A stretch of DNA of 64,000 bases from Tyto alba (lineage: Eukaryota > Chordata > Aves > Strigiformes > Tytonidae): NCBI RefSeq assembly GCF_018691265.1, contig NW_024881324.1, positions 713,230-777,229 on the forward strand. The letters run 5' to 3'. Made by a program: the position numbers and the translations under genes. Below are positions 48,976-63,600 of the stretch, piece after piece. Below the pieces are notes generated by a model. That model had not been told where the DNA came from. It did no database searches and worked only from the letters and a program-made list of their open reading frames with translations. Within the stretch, counting starts at the first letter, position 1; each line of letters starts with the position of its first letter.

Positions 48976-51468
48976 CTGAAAAGAAGTGGACAAAATTATC
49001 ACTGATTAAAATGACCAAGTTTATTTTTTAATTTCAATATTATTTCAACCTTTTAATAGTAAGGATTGGTATCAAGTGTTGAAGAAGCATATTAAATTAC
49101 AATAAGTACAGTTAAGTGGTATGTGAAATTACCCAGAAAACTGTAACTATCTCATCAACTCACTATATAATCCGACTGATTAAATGCTCCTCAACAACTC
49201 CCAGAAGAAAATAACACATTTATTATAAGGAAAGGATGCTCCATTTGATGAAAAGAATGGCTATACACATATGCGTGTGATATACAGCTATATCTCACCT
49301 TTGCATATGTGTGGAAAGTCATAAGATGAAGCATATATAACTTGGGAATAATTCACTGCCTGTGTAAATGAGACGTGCATTATTCTCAGTGTCAGAAGCA
49401 ACTGGAAGAGGATGAGAGTCTTCATGTGGCAGTAACACTGACTGCCAAGTGGACACTAAGAAAGGGGTCTGCCCACACATCCCCTCTGAATCATCTCCAG
49501 GGACACCAGCCAGTTCCTCTGCTTGCTCTGTGGTGTATCTAGGAACAGAACCAGAAACCTGGTCCTTATTTTCACAGCTTTGATGTATGACCCTGGGTGT
49601 ACTAGCCAGAGATTTTATTACTTATGCACATTCTTCTTCAGTCTAAATCTGTTCACATTCAACATCATAAAAGCCTGAACTGTATATAGCAGCCCTTTAG
49701 GGTGATGTTTATATCGTTCTAGGCTGCATAAAGACTTTACCAACTGAACACCCTTATCTTTGCCTCTCCTTAGAGGCTCTTGGTCTCCTATTTTTGCCAG
49801 TCTAACAGCACATGTAGTTTCTTCCTAGTCCATCTCTGTCAAAACACTCCATATAACAACAAAATACTCAAGCAGATAGGGCAGAAGACCTTATCAGTGT
49901 CTGGAACTGTTGACCTTATCACAGGCTTCACTGAATTACAGAAGACAAATATATTCTACTTCATCATTTTGCTTAGTGTAGCTGCATGAACAATTTGCGC
50001 CATTTTAGAACTTGACCACCAGAAAGGCCTTTCCTTCTGCAATGGCCATGAACAATTCTTTTCACCTCACTGCTAAAGTTAAAGCATAATACTGTATAAA
50101 ATAATCTTGTTTCAGAAAAATAAGTCCTGAACAAAATCCCACATCTCTTTAAAAAATCTGGCATACATTATTACATTTTTTGGTAATTTTTCTAGTTTTC
50201 ACATAATCAGTAGAAATCAGTTCTGTTTAAAATATCTTACTTAAATACTCTCTAGCTTTTACCATCTAATCTACCACTTATCTACCAATATCATAAAATC
50301 TACCACTTATCCTTTCTCTTTAAAGAGAAATGAGGGCACAGTAATATTTCAGTCTCTTCTAATTCAAACTGGAGACTGTTACACCCAAGCAATAATAGTA
50401 AAAAGTGTAGATATCAAATTGAAGCAAACAATTGCATGATTTATACCAGTTCAACTGTTGCATGAGATATTTAAGAGCAATAGTACATCTTCCTGCCTCC
50501 TTAAGTTTTAGCACTTGTTATCAGTATGCTACAATCCCAGTGGAATAAAAGTGTATATCAAATCATTTTCTGTACATGTTGTTAAGTAATAGTAGAAGAG
50601 ACAAGAAGTTAAAACTGTTAATGAGTTAATTTTACAAATATTTACGAATTACAAAGCTCATATTTTAAAAAGAAACACCACCTGAAAATATGTTCTTTAC
50701 TGAGCTTTTATCTTCTACCGAATTTCAACAAAATGGAACAGAGACTTGTGGATTTTACTGCTTAATTTGTTCAGTGGCTCCATGGTATTTTGTTTTGTAA
50801 ACAGGGAATGGACATGATCAACTGCCACAATTATAATGACAGATTGTGAGTCAGACTCTCTGCTGTTTTGTACGTGTAGAGTAAACTGCACTTGTAAAGA
50901 ATCAGTACAAACAGATACTTATATTCTGATTTGGCGCGGTCTTAAATCCACAGTGGACTCATTTTGTACACACATAAACAGCTCTACAGGATACAAAGCA
51001 GTGGAGTCCCAAGCTCTGTATTTAATGGTTTGCTAGGACAAAACACATCAGATAGGCCTTAAACCAGTTTCCTTATTCAGACTCAGCATGTGGAAACTCC
51101 ACTTTCTGAAAGACATTTTGTAAAAGGGTCTGTGTTTTTCCTTCAGGTGTATAATTTGAATAAATAAATAAACAAATACACAGATAGATGACAAGGTTCA
51201 CGAGAAAGACCTCAAGGCAGCAGTTGATATTTGCTATGGAAGGTTTTATAAGAAATAAAGTGGTCATTATTGCAATAATATTTTCTCAGGTTCCTTTTGT
51301 CTAATTGACACTGCAAAGAGCTATAGATTCATCAAGCTTTAATAAGGCCACAGGTGGCTGTGGATTTTTTCTCTTCAGATTTAATTAAAACCCAAAGGAC
51401 AGGGACTTTCCATCTGCCAGAATTAAGAGAAATTAGAAACAAACCTTATTATGGCACTTGATACTTAC
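48976..51468 (-). other. DCDC2 intron, 2.5 kb
   Basis: AT-rich intron between two well-supported exons. No transposon ends, exons or RNA genes were recognised. Confidence 0.6.
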
Positions 51469-51523
51469 ACTGCCTTTAGACTTTCGGGAGCCCACAATTG
51501 GAGGTAGTACAGAGGTTTTGGAA
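51469..51523 (-). CDS. DCDC2: DCDC2 micro-exon after the second doublecortin domain
   Basis: Exon of 55 bases. The acceptor TTATTTCTGCAG precedes 51523 and the donor is GTAAGT at 51468-51463. With the two bases carried from the previous exon it reads G-SKTSVLPPIVGSRKSKGS. PPIVGSRKSKGS is a conserved DCDC2 segment immediately before GNDR in the next exon, so both junctions are confirmed by the protein. It is too short to be found without splicing information. Confidence 0.94.
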
Positions 51524-52615
51524 CTGCAGAAATAAGCCATATCTTAGAATTGTATACACTGCCACTATCATTGGCACTATGTATCTATAACGAAGTCAGG
51601 TAACACCAAGTCCGCTGTGGTAACAGAGTTAATTGTTTTATTCATTGTGCATTTTAACTAAGAATCAGCCATTTCTCCTCACTAGACTATATTTAAATGC
51701 ATAATCATTAACTTATTCAAACAAATGCATTACATTTCCCCACAATGCATACTTTACATACCGAAAATTTGCAGAACAGTATTCGCTGAATTACTGCGTG
51801 AAAGATCCTTACAACTATTATAATGAAAAGTTCCAGCAATTTCAACAAAACTCTTTGTTGATTGATCAACATAGCTTTTCACTGCTCTTAAGTTAATTTG
51901 TTGCAAATTCTGTTCTCCAAAATAGTTTCAAGTTACTCACATTGTCTACAGTTGCCTACTAAAAAAAAAGTAATAAAAAAAAAAAAATTACACCCCAGTT
52001 TATAGGCAGAATATGGGACTATGGGACAAATTCTCTAAATTACACCAGTTTGTGGGACAAATTTCCATTTCTTTCCATTTGTTTCAATGAAATGGCTCCA
52101 ATTCTCATGTTTTCCAAAGATCCTAAAAGCCCAAGTTTCTCCTTACAGACACCTGGTTTAGGATTCTATTATGTGATAATTCTAGCCTACAAGAAATAGA
52201 CCCAAACATAAATCATTCTTAAGGGAGTAGACATTCCACAAAACATTACCAAGCAAGAGGGGATCTGGCGTGCTGTGGCTTCACCTAATCTCATCCAGCT
52301 GTACACATTTGTATCCCAAGGGAAAAAAAATTAAGCCAAGTCAAAATAATCTTTTCTTTGACATTACTTTTGTGATACATGATAAATAGCATGTTTATGA
52401 GGTGAAACAGTCTTCTGAATTTCCATTTTCTCTTCTGTTTTTGTTATATTAATTTTCTCAGAAGTTTTCAATAAAGTTTTGCATCCGCACTAACCCATCC
52501 CTCCATCCCTCCTTCATTCTTGAAATTATGATTTTGTACTTTGCTGGTGGCACTTTGTAAACAAATTGGCCTACACAAGCGCGTGAGAAGTGTATCACAC
52601 AACTATAGAACTTAC
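51524..52615 (-). other. DCDC2 intron, 1.1 kb
   Basis: Short AT-rich intron with an A-rich tract at about 51960-51987 and a short direct duplication of a tatgggac phrase near 52010-52030. No gene was recognised. Confidence 0.6.
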
Positions 52616-52762
52616 CCCTGCGGCCTTCTCATGGTAGATTTGCTGAACAGCAGATGACCGTATGGCAACTTCTTAAACTTTTCTCTACCCACTGCGACAT
52701 AAATTTGCCCATTCTCTAAGTCTGACCCATTATGAACAAGTTTTCCATCTAAAGTGTAAAGT
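52616..52762 (-). CDS. DCDC2: DCDC2 exon, second half of doublecortin domain 2
   Basis: Exon of 147 bases. The acceptor CATATTTTTCAG precedes 52762 and the donor is GTAAGT at 52615-52610. It joins the previous exon within an Arg codon and reads R-LYTLDGKLVHNG and then GQIYVAVGREKFKKLPY, the signature of a doublecortin fold (ubiquitin-like, microtubule-binding), ending FSKSTMRRPQG. The LYTLDG and YVAVGREKFKKLPY motifs are intact. DCDC2 carries two such domains in tandem; this is the C-terminal half of the second. The donor side ends in phase 2. Confidence 0.97.
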
Positions 52763-55700
52763 CTGAAAAATATGAAAATGCTTAATATAATAAACCTTGA
52801 GTTAGGTATATTAAGAGCATTGAAAGCTACATGAAACTCACTAAATCATGTTGAATTTCCAGATATGAAACCAAATAAAGTACTGTGGATGCCATACAAT
52901 GATCAGTCGCTGCACAAAAAAAAAAAACCAGACAAGAAGACAGAGCAAAATAGTGACCTAAATCACAGTTTACATAAAACTAATAAAGTATGAAGTGCTA
53001 TGACAGATGAGTCTCATCATTTCTAAAATGAAATAAGTTACTTTGTACTTCGAAGGTCTTTAACACCTTTCCCCTGATACCCTGGAAGGGATCTATTCCA
53101 TGAGTTCCCGACCCCTCTCATATCAAGTTCCACCTCTCACCTGTGCTCTGGGCATGATGCAGTAACCTGGGAAGAACAGGGCATTCATGGCCCCACGACT
53201 GAAAACGCAGGACCTGTCCACCTAACACAGACCAAGTTAGTAATATTGCACTTATATTGTCATAATGTATAGATCAGAAGGTTGGAACATGGCTGTACCT
53301 GGTGGGGTAAGGCTGGGTGTAGCAGGAAAAACAAGAGGCTGTGTATCTTAGGTACCTACATGACCAATAATTAATACGCCTATTACACTAGGTAGATTTT
53401 TAACACAATAATTTCTGTTTGTACACTTTACTGAAAAGGAAGAAGTGCATTAGGGACAGAGAGGGGGGTTGGCAGGGTGGGGGCCAGGGGCAGTCAACAC
53501 ATTTTTTTCTACACTATCCCAATTACTTCATTGTTAAGTTTGTGATATTATTTAAAGATGCTTAAAATAATGAGGAAGGATTAAACATTCAGTAATAAAT
53601 AAGCTTTTTCCTATGAAGCATATTCCAAAACTCAACAATATTTATATTTAATTAAAAAGTCAACAGTTTTGCATTGCCGTTTTAAATGCAGGAATATTGA
53701 AAGGCTATTTTAATTGTCTTTCTAGAAGCCTTCTACAGGAGCTGTTGCATATGTTATTCATAAATTTCAACATAATGCAAGGAGATATAAAATGGTATAT
53801 ACAATGTATCAATGTATAGAGATACTCTGAGAACACCCCTGACTTATATAGTACAAAATTTTACGTTTAACAGAGAAAAAGCTACACATGGTGGGCACAG
53901 CCTTGACCAAGCACAGGAAAAGAAGGTGCAGCCTGTAGAACCAGGAATTACCGAATAGCTGAGGTTGGACATGACCTCTGGAGACCACTTGGTCCAAGCA
54001 CCCAAGGTAGAGCAAGAGCAACTCGAGTAGGTTACTCAGGGCTGTGTCCAGGTGTGCTTTGAATAACCACCAGGATGGAGATTCCACGACCACTCTGGGC
54101 AACCTGTTCCAGTGTTTGATGACCCTTACAGTGATTTTTTTATTTTTGCCTTCTGTTCAAGTGCAATTTCTTGTATTTCAGTTTGTACCCAGTGCCTCTT
54201 GCCCTGTCAGTGGGCACCACTGAGAAGAGCCTGTCTCTGACTTCTTCACTTATTCCCACCAGGTATTTACACACATTAACAAGATCCCCCGGAGCCTTTT
54301 CTTCCCGCAGCTGCAGAGCCCCAGCTCTCCCAGCCCTCCTGACACGATAGGTATCTCCAAGCCCTTCATCTTTGTGGCCCTTTGCTGTGCTTGCTCTAAT
54401 GTGTCCACGTCTGTCTTATATTCCCCTCATGGAAGTACCTCGATTGTCTAGGTGCCTCCTGCCATACAGATGTACCTTGGGTTTCTGTGTGCAAAGACGG
54501 TAAGTTCTCAAAGATGAAACTGCATGGTTTTAAATCCTCCATCACATTGCTGCTTCCTTGCGAAGAGGCATGCTAACTCTGAAGTATCCCCTCTGTATTA
54601 GTCATATTTACTTTTTAGTGCAAACATTCCACAGGCATGCCAGCAATTCAAAGAGCAATTTAAGTTTCCCTACCACACAGACAACATCAGATGCACACAA
54701 ACGATGAAAATAAAACAAGAAATCTAAAAATCATCAAGAAGCTTATTTCAGAATTAATCTCACTGGTTTTTGCTAGATTACATTTTGTTTTGAGGAACTT
54801 AGGGGAAAAAGCTGTGTACCACAGTTTAAGGACTGTTTTATATACTTATATGGTACTGAAGGTGTATAGGGATACATACAAACATGACTGTGGGGTTTTG
54901 TTCCTAATCTTTCAGTTGGCTTGTGTTTTAATGTTATATTTAAGGAACAAAAGTTGTTTGCTTAATAACTCCCCCAAAATGTTATGGATTATCTGGCAAT
55001 CTCTAGTTTTATTTTCCACCCTGAAAATAACAATCACAACAACTGAATCAAACATAATCAGTCACTGAAGATGAAAGTGAAATTAAAAATGCATTTTTAA
55101 AAATGGAACTTCAAACAAAGAAATACCTATTGACCTAACAAGCATCACACAAATTTTAATATTTATTTCTGAAGCCTTCTACCCACCCACCTGGCCACAA
55201 CCATTCACAGACCAGCTGGGTTCTCTCTGGCTACTATTATGCAAAGATGTTCTTGTGGTCACTTCTTCTGCTCACTGGGGGATAACCTAGGGCTTGTCCT
55301 GTGGGGTGGCAGTGGAGCTCCATTTTCCTGTCTGAATCCAAGCCAAAAAGTGGCAGCCAAAACAAAGCAAGCACAGAGGCTGACAAAGGAGACAGCAAAG
55401 ACGCAGCTTGCAGACCCAATATCCCTGAATCCCCAGTTGCCAATTCACCAGGTACCTGCCCAGCAGGTTGCTGTACCCCATCCCCATGCACAAGCTGTCA
55501 AGCAGAAAAGCTACTTTCTCATTGTCTCCTCTCTCCTATTTCTTTCTTACACCTGTATTCTGATGGAGATGATCAATATTTTTTTTTTTTAAAGCCACAT
55601 GTGAAACTGTATAAGACTTGGCAGCTTTGTATGTCTTTTAGTAACATGGAAAAGAAAAACTGCCATAGATATAATGCAGGTTCTTGTAATTCCACTTTTT

Positions 55701-57289
55701 CTTCTTTAATGAGAAATTATATCTTCCCATCATCAGTGGTCTTACAGGACCTCCCCTAACATTAACATAGTTCCAGTAAGCTCCAGCAATTAATAGGTAA
55801 CTTATTAAAGAACAACAATCATTTTTCTAGCGTATTTAATATGTATTCCTAGCATTTTAAGGAAAAGAAAATGAAGACTGGGTTAATAGAAAACCCGAAA
55901 AAGAAAAACATTAAGTAATTCAAAATGTCATGTACGTTATCTTATTTTTTAAAGGATTAAAACTGAGTACTGAAGGGAACTTCTTAAAAGCAGTTCTAGC
56001 CAGGTACAGAATGATTTATGATTTCATGTACATCATTCAGTTTCACCGAGGAGTGACAGCAAGTAACAAGAATAAAATGTGAAATGTTTTTAAATTGCTG
56101 AACAACCTGCAAGCAGAAAGAATTGGTATGTTGTAAATGGCTGTTACTTTGCTCACTTCTGAGTTACACTAGCTGGGAATCAGATCCAGAAAACTGCAAC
56201 ATGTGTGTAGGATTACAGTTTTCAAGTAAAAGTGCTAACTAGCCAGATAATCAGAGCAAACAAAAGCAGGGCTGAGAGAAGAAATTAGATAAGAGCTAAC
56301 AGTCAACAGATAACATGACCTGAATCTTTTCTGATCTGTATCAGCTCTGGGAAAGCAATCAGAACTGAAAGACTACCTTATTTTCACTGATTTGAGAAAG
56401 ATTTTGAAGCTTAGCCTCAGATATTGCATAAGCTGTGAAGAATGATTTTCCACAAAAGGCCCTCTCCCACCCGAGGGACAGATTTCTGTAACGTGCTCTG
56501 CAGGGGGCAACACTGGAATGCCAGTCATTTGCCTGTACACACCTTGGCAGCCCGCTTACACTGCAATGTGTCTCAGGGAAACAGCACATATCATTTTGCT
56601 ACCTAATCCTACTCTAGAGATCTTATTTTACACTGTAAAAGCCTGAAGGGACTGGAACTTACCCATCCAAGAGGTCACCCTGTATTCCTGGGATACCACA
56701 ACTCAGACCAGTTGAGATACTGGAATTGGCAAACCCCCAATTACAATTTTGGCCTTGGCTCTTATTAGGAGGCTGAGCTGGCTGAGTATAAAGCACATCC
56801 TAGTCATAGCACACATCTTCAAAAACCAAATAATCTACAATCATTTCCTTAAAATTGTTTGCCCCAATGAATTTAAAGAACTATCAACATTAAAAGGTAA
56901 CATCGATCGCATCTATTGTTGCACATTCCAAACATCTTCACTAATTTTACTGTGCTCATTTATTTTATTCTGACATGTAACTTAATTATTAATGCTTAAA
57001 TATATTGCATTATTATGGTATTATTACATGCCTGCTAACTAAGCATTTAATCAAGAATTAACAGTTGAAGCAAATTGAGGTTTTTCTTTTTTTAAATAGC
57101 AGTTGAAATGAAACCTGAAGGTTCCTTGGAGTCAACATATTTCCATTTTGTGGGTTTTCGATGTATTTTAATTTTCTTACAGTGCAGTTTCCCACGAAGC
57201 AGAAATGATCCATGATATCTACCTATGGAGTTTTAAAAACGTATCTATGCATATCAAATGTATCTTGCAAATATTCAGCATGCTGATAC
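52763..57289 (-). other. DCDC2 intron, 4.5 kb, with CR1 fragment
   Basis: The intron splits doublecortin domain 2. It contains the CR1 fragment at about 53940-54460; the remainder has no recognisable element. Open frames at 55237-55760 on both strands show no domain. Confidence 0.65.
53940..54460 (-). mobile_element. 5'-truncated CR1 LINE fragment, antisense
   Basis: The plus strand reads GAGGTTGGACATGACCTCTG, then ACTCTGGGCAACCTGTTCCA, then CACTGAGAAGAGCCTGTC and CCCGGAGCCTTTTCTTCC. These are the standard order of the complement of the CR1 3' region. The LINE is on the minus strand with its 3' end near 53940 and is truncated at about 54460. It is less decayed than the copy at 24.4-26.5 kb. 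Edges are approximate. Confidence 0.88.
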
Positions 57290-57421
57290 CTGTGAACAGC
57301 TCCACTTCTGAGGGTAACTTTTCCTGTGACCATTTCAAGAATATGATCCCAGTGATTCAGTGTTTTCCTAGGAATGAGGAGGCGCACTACAGGGCTAATA
57401 AGGTCTCCGTTAGCAATCAGG
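57290..57421 (-). CDS. DCDC2: DCDC2 exon, first half of doublecortin domain 2
   Basis: Exon of 132 bases. The acceptor TTTGCTTTATTTCAG precedes 57421 and the donor is GTATCA at 57289-57284. Entering in phase 2, it reads F-LIANGDLISPVVRLLIP, then RKTLNHWDHILEMVTGK, then a segment ending RSGAVH-R. This is the N-terminal half of the second doublecortin domain and is very close to vertebrate DCDC2. It connects in phase with 52616-52762. Confidence 0.97.
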
Positions 57422-57545
57422 CTGAAATAAAGCAAAGTAAAACAATTTGGAGGAGCATTTTAAATAAAACTCATCTGAAGTCAATACATCACCACCACCA
57501 CCTGCTCCTCAAAATGGCAGCTCACTAACTGAAAATTCTACTTAC

Positions 57546-57622
57546 AAAATAGTGTAGGGCTCCTGGAGTGATTTTTGAAACCGTGCTGACACAGTGATTC
57601 TACTGTGAGTAACCGGTTTGAT
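57546..57622 (-). CDS. DCDC2: DCDC2 exon linking the two doublecortin domains
   Basis: Exon of 77 bases. The acceptor TTTTTGTACTTGCAG precedes 57622 and the donor is GTAAGT at 57545-57540. It reads IKPVTHSRITVSARFQK and then SLQEPYTI-F, the linker leading into the second doublecortin domain, and exits in phase 2 into the next exon only 124 bases away. Upstream exons with the first doublecortin domain and the start codon were not found to the right edge, so they lie beyond 64000. Confidence 0.94.
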
Positions 57623-60600
57623 CTGCAAGTACAAAAAGAATTAGAAATTACTCAGTCTTCACATTAGGAGAGAGCTTACCCTGACCACCACCAGTAAGGG
57701 CAGAGGTAGCGTATCTGCAGAAAGAAGCTCCTCTTTTTGAAACATGCATTTTATTCCATTCCATCTTCACCTTCTACAGAGCATAAGTAATTACTGCTGC
57801 AGGTTTATACACGTGAATAACACCCACAGCATAGTATACCATAGTGCATCATGGCACAACATATGGTTTCCACTGAGTGGTCATAATTGTATGAACATCT
57901 TTGGTGACTTCTCAGCTGTTGCTCCTAGAGACCCAAAGCAACAGTCCCAAATGCTGCTCTTGCTTTCTTAGTCTTTACTTCTCATAATCATTTCCCAGGC
58001 AATTCAACCATCTTCTCTTTTTAACAGTAAATGGCATCTCTAGGTTGCTCTGCTATTATCTCGTAAGTACTTTTGCTCTTGGAGAGGTCTTTACATCCAA
58101 ATCCATCGGTGATTTATAAAGGCTGCTGAATACTATGCTCATTTTAGGGCAATAACTCACAAGTGAGGTGAACTGCAGATGTTTAGCTCTCAGAATAAAA
58201 CAGGCTACTTAATTGCCAGCATTATTCCCTGTACTCTTCTGAACAGACACTACTCTGAGATCAATCGGGTGGCTCAACATTAATGCCATTATACTGAATA
58301 GAAAGTTATTCAATGCTGCCTAGCTAGGATTTCCTATTGCATTTGTAAACAGATTTTCAATTAAACAAAAAATGGGGGGATAAACCCAAACTCCAAAATC
58401 ATTAGGAAGATTTTTAAAATTCTCAAAATAAGGTGTGAAACCCAAACTAATATTCAAAAGTCATTGTACATATATTAACAAGTTGTCTGTATTTCTAAAA
58501 AAAAGACCACAAAAAGCTTAAAATATCAAATAGCTGGCATGCACAGAGGCATGCTTTCAAATAGATGTACCAAGTTTATTTAAACAGGCAATGTTCCAGT
58601 CACTGTGTAAAGCAGCCTAATGACGTGATGTGTTGCAGCTTTATCACATTTTGTGCTAACTTAACCAATGCTTCTCATTTAATTTATGGAAAATGGTCTG
58701 TGCTCTAGTGCTTTTAGTCTTGGATTTTCACACAAATTCATTTAGTACTGGCAGGACCGCTTTCCAGATTTTTCTCTTGTGTATACTGAAGAAAGCAAGA
58801 GAGGCGCTCAATCTACTAGATATTTCAAACTGCATAGAAGTTATTATTAAAATAATAAAATCTGACTTCCCAAAGAACCTCACACAGCAAGTTCTGCACC
58901 AAGCACATAGATTCTGAAGCTAAGATAGCTCTCTTAAAGAAAAAGCAACCAATAAAACAAAACCAAAACTGGCATTCCTTGATATACAAGCACTTCAAGT
59001 GAAAGACAGCAACAGGTAAATCTGTTGAACAAAATCTGTTCTCAATATCTGACAAAAAAGAAGCGTATCTATTCTGAACTCAATTCACTTCAGCTTCTTG
59101 CCTTTCTCAAAAGCTCTTGTGAGCTGCGTAGCTCTCCCAATCTTCCATTTTCTGAGAAACTCAGAAGACATGAAAGCCCACGCTCATGGACGGAGGAAGG
59201 CAGAATTAGCTTTTCCACAGCAAAGTGACTAAAGAGAAGCAATCAGCAACGGTAGGGGCACGGTTATCTGAAGCTCAGTGCAAAGGGATAATTTGGCCAG
59301 AGACTTCTACAAGAGGAGAGGCAGCAAGAAGGATGTTAGCATCGCATTGTGCTACCAGTGCCTGTGGACCAGACTAGGAAGCAGGCTCCGAAGAATGGCT
59401 GGGGACCTTCCCTTTACACAAATTATTTGCTAGGCAATGTATTTACTCCTTAAGATCTATTTTGTAGATACAAGTTTGTCTTGGCCTCATACACTGAGAA
59501 ATTTTGTGCTAGACTGTACATAAGCTATGCCCTAATGCCTAAGGTAACTGCAATTCACAGACTGGCTGTTAAGTCCAGCGTCCTCTGAATCAGGTGGAAG
59601 GTTCACACCTCCTACTACAGGCTTGGAATGAGAGTAAGAGGTTGTTATCACACAGCTTATTAGCAGAGGCAAAGAAATTTGTGGAGACTGACAAATAATT
59701 GAGGAGCTCAGCCATTCTTGCAGAAACATTTAAAGCACATTTTTCAAATCATAACTGGTCAATTATGTCACCAAAATTTGAGACGAAAATTTCCCAAGTC
59801 TCTAGGAAGAAAAAGAAAACACACCTTAAACTGTAATGTCTGAATATTTTTCTATTGCTGCCATCAGCCATGAAGGGTTATTTGCCCAGTGTAAGCAATC
59901 TAATAGAGAGCTTTGGAATACAGAAAAAATAAGGTAACTTTCTAAAGAGTATGCTACTGAAGGCTGAGGCAATACTGATTTACTTCCGTAGCATCAGGTC
60001 CTAATATTTAGTCTCCAAACATAAGTTGCATCCAAAGCAAGAAAGACTTAACTTTGGCTGCCCTCACACCTTTCTGCACAGCTTCTAGGTTGCCAGGCTG
60101 ATCCCCTAGAAAGTATTCACTATATAACTATTAAAGCCTTATATTGCTTTTTCTAAAAGTTGTTTCCTCATCTATTCCTGATGCTCACTTACGCTGCTGG
60201 TACCGATGCTCAAGCTCTCGCACACTCCAGTCCATCAGACAAAGTTCTCTGATCCAGCCTGCAACACAGATTTCAATGATCCACACTTCACTGGAATGTC
60301 CTGGTTTCAGCTGGGACAGAGCTAATTTCTTTCCTAGTAGCTGGTACAGTGCCGTATTTTGGATTTATAATAATGTTGATAATACACTGCTGGTTTAGTT
60401 GTTTCTAAGTAGTCCTTATCCTAAGTCAAGGATTTTTCTGTTTCCCACACTCTGCCAGCAAGGAGGTGCACAAGAAGGTGGGAGGGAGTGTGGCTGGGAG
60501 AGCTGATCCAAACCAGCCAAAGGGCTATTCCATACCATAGGATGTCACACTCAGTATAGAAACTGGGGGGAGTTGGCTGGCAGGTGCCAGTTGCTGCTCA

Positions 60601-63600
60601 GGGGCTGGCTGGGCATCAGTCAGCGGCTGGTGAGCAACTGCGTTGGGCATCGCTTGTCTTTTCTTGGGTTTTACTTCTCTCTCTTTTTGTTACCTTAATT
60701 TTCTTTACAATTATTATTATTACTATTATTACTATTTTCTTTCATTTCAATGATTAAACTGTTCTTATCTCAACCCATGAGCCTTACTTCTTTTCTCCTG
60801 TTCTCCCCATCCCACCAGGGGTGGGGGATGAGTGAGCGAGTAGCTGCATGTTGCTTAGTTGCTGGCTGGGGTTAAACCACGACATGGAACTAGTTAGAAA
60901 GCATTCACTAAGCATAAAGGAGCCCTTTAGGATAGTCCCAGGTGTGCCCAATTCTTTAGTTGTTCCTGCAAGCTGCTGATTGAGCCAGTAATTGTGATGT
61001 AGGCTCCTCAGAAGGCCATTGTGTTACTGCATGCAGCCCAATCACTGGGCCCCTGAGAAAACAAGCAACCTAACAGATGTTAAGAGCTCATTTATTATTT
61101 GAAGGATTGTATTTCTGCCAGTAATAGATATTGTGGCATCAGTTTGCAAGTTTGTCTTTTGGTTACTTTCTCTATGAGTCATTAATATTTCTGGCAGCCT
61201 TCTGTGGCCTAGCAAGTCAGCCCTGTCCTTAAACAAGCAAACAGCTTGGGCAGAGACTTAATATTTGTCTTTTCTATCTAAACACGGCCTGAACCAGAAC
61301 AAAATACAGTCTTGTGTTGTTTTTCAAAGTGTGTATAAATCAAACGTACATCCTATATGTACGTGTAAAGAATACTTTAGTGCAATATTGCATTTGCAAT
61401 ATTATGTAACACCACAAAACAATCATTGCATGGAGACACAAAGATGACTATGGCACTGCTAAAACACCCACAAGTATTCAGCACAGTGCATAGACAAGAC
61501 CTCCATCTCTGGGAGCTTCGAACAGAACAGCCCAAGGTTAAATGAAGCAGGTGCTGGACCACTGTGGCACAGAACTCTCTAAAGAGTCTTTGGCCACATC
61601 CACCACGAACAGCGGGGGCAAGTGCACAGCATCTTTTCTTGGGGCGCACATGCTCTTAGGCAGATGCTTCGGCTATCGCTGTCTGTCTGGAAGAGGAGGG
61701 ATAACTAATGTCTGGGGAACTGCTTGCCTCCTAAACACACATTTTACACCTGATCTGCTTCAGGGGCCAGAAGAAAGATAAACTCTTTGTATTCACCCAG
61801 GATCCAGGAACACTCTGACACTGCAAATCAGAGCAAGGGAAGAACAAAATAAATATATAAATTATAAGAAAATTTAAATATATAAATTATAAGAAAAGAC
61901 AAACAGAGGGAAGTGCCTGCACAGGGGTGCTGCAAATAAGCTGTGTACACCACCTTTAATTCTGAAGCTGGCAACCATGCAGACATGTGAGGAACTACAA
62001 TACAGTATAATACAGTATTCCACAATGCACAAGAGAGAACTCTTACAGGTGCCCAATGTATGCCCTGACTAAAACATAGTATATCAAGCTCTCCAAGTAA
62101 AACAGCAGACAAAATCAGCACAAGCAACCCTAGCCTGCTCTGAAGCCACCTTTTTAAAAACAATTATGGCTAGATCTACACTGCACTGTGATTTAAAACA
62201 AACAAACAAAATCCAACAACAAAAACCAGAAATGAAAACAAAAACCCAAACCACGTCACCCTATACACCATTCTTCTAATTAACCCAACTGTCCTGGTCA
62301 CTGTTTTTTTTGGCACAGTGTTCAAGTTACTAACTTATAGAGTTTAGAACAACTTCTGTCTGGCCAATGTTAAACTACTTATGGTTATGAAAAGCAAGCC
62401 ACGTCATTTCAATACACAGAAGTATACATCAATAAAAGACCAAGTGCTCAGCCACTGTAAATCAGTCTAGTTCATCTGAAGGATATGGAGTTATGCCAAA
62501 CCACCCCAGCAGAAGACCTGATTCAGGGTTTAATTAAAGAATAGATAGTTCTGCTCCTATTTTCTTTGTAGGAGGTAGGACAGTGTTGCAGTGCCTGGAA
62601 CAGCCTGACCCCTCTGGCACTGCAGAGTTACCCATTAACAATGATGTGGCCTTGGGTGAAAGTTAGTGCTGCCATTAAGAGACCAGCATCACTAGCCCCC
62701 TAAACCATTTATTTTCTTTTCATTTCACCAGCTACATTCTTAGCTGATGTAAATCAGCACTTCCCCATTTACGTCAGCAGTTGTAGCAGATTTACATTAA
62801 TCAATGGTCTGGCCCCATTATGATTTTATCTTTAAATTTCATACATTTTCAGTTTGTTTAAAAGGACCTTTGCAAGGGCTGCTTCCATATCCTACTGACA
62901 AATGTTGCCAACATTTCATATTTTGTGATGAGATACTCATCTGAAGTATTACACAACAGGCAGCAGCAACACAAAGTATTTAGGCAAGGAAGGAGAAAGC
63001 ATTCTATCAGCTGAAACTTATAGGGAACTTTAAGTAAGCTGAACGCAATCAATCAGATAATAATTTGCAAAGCAACAAGAGCTAAACACAGTTGGAAATA
63101 CACAATGGGATCATATACCCTCAAAACCACCACTTCTATCTTTCTGTTCTACAAAGAATCTGTTATTTCCCACAGTGCCTCTTACACCAACATTAGCGTG
63201 GATCTTTCTTGCTTCAGAGAGGAGTTACCACCTGTGAAATAACTTTGCAAAGCACCTTGTAGAGTCTAGGAAAATAAAAGCAGCTAAAATTAATACAGCC
63301 TAGGGTCTGGGAGAGGAGATCAGCTCTGAAGTGTTGGGGATCTTTGTAAACACATTTCAGAATACATTCTACAGAGCCTCTCAGGGCCCAGCTTTCATCT
63401 TCAGTCATAATTCACTGTGGTTGAATTTGAGTTGATAAATGTTAGCTGCAACTGAGTACCTCCTAACACCCCTTTGAAAATACAAAACCAAGATGCAGAT
63501 CAGAATCAAACTGAAACAAGGTAAAAAACCCCACAGCCTCACAGCTGCTTTATAACAGCATTTTATGCATCTTTCCCTTATACTTAAAAATATGCTAAAT

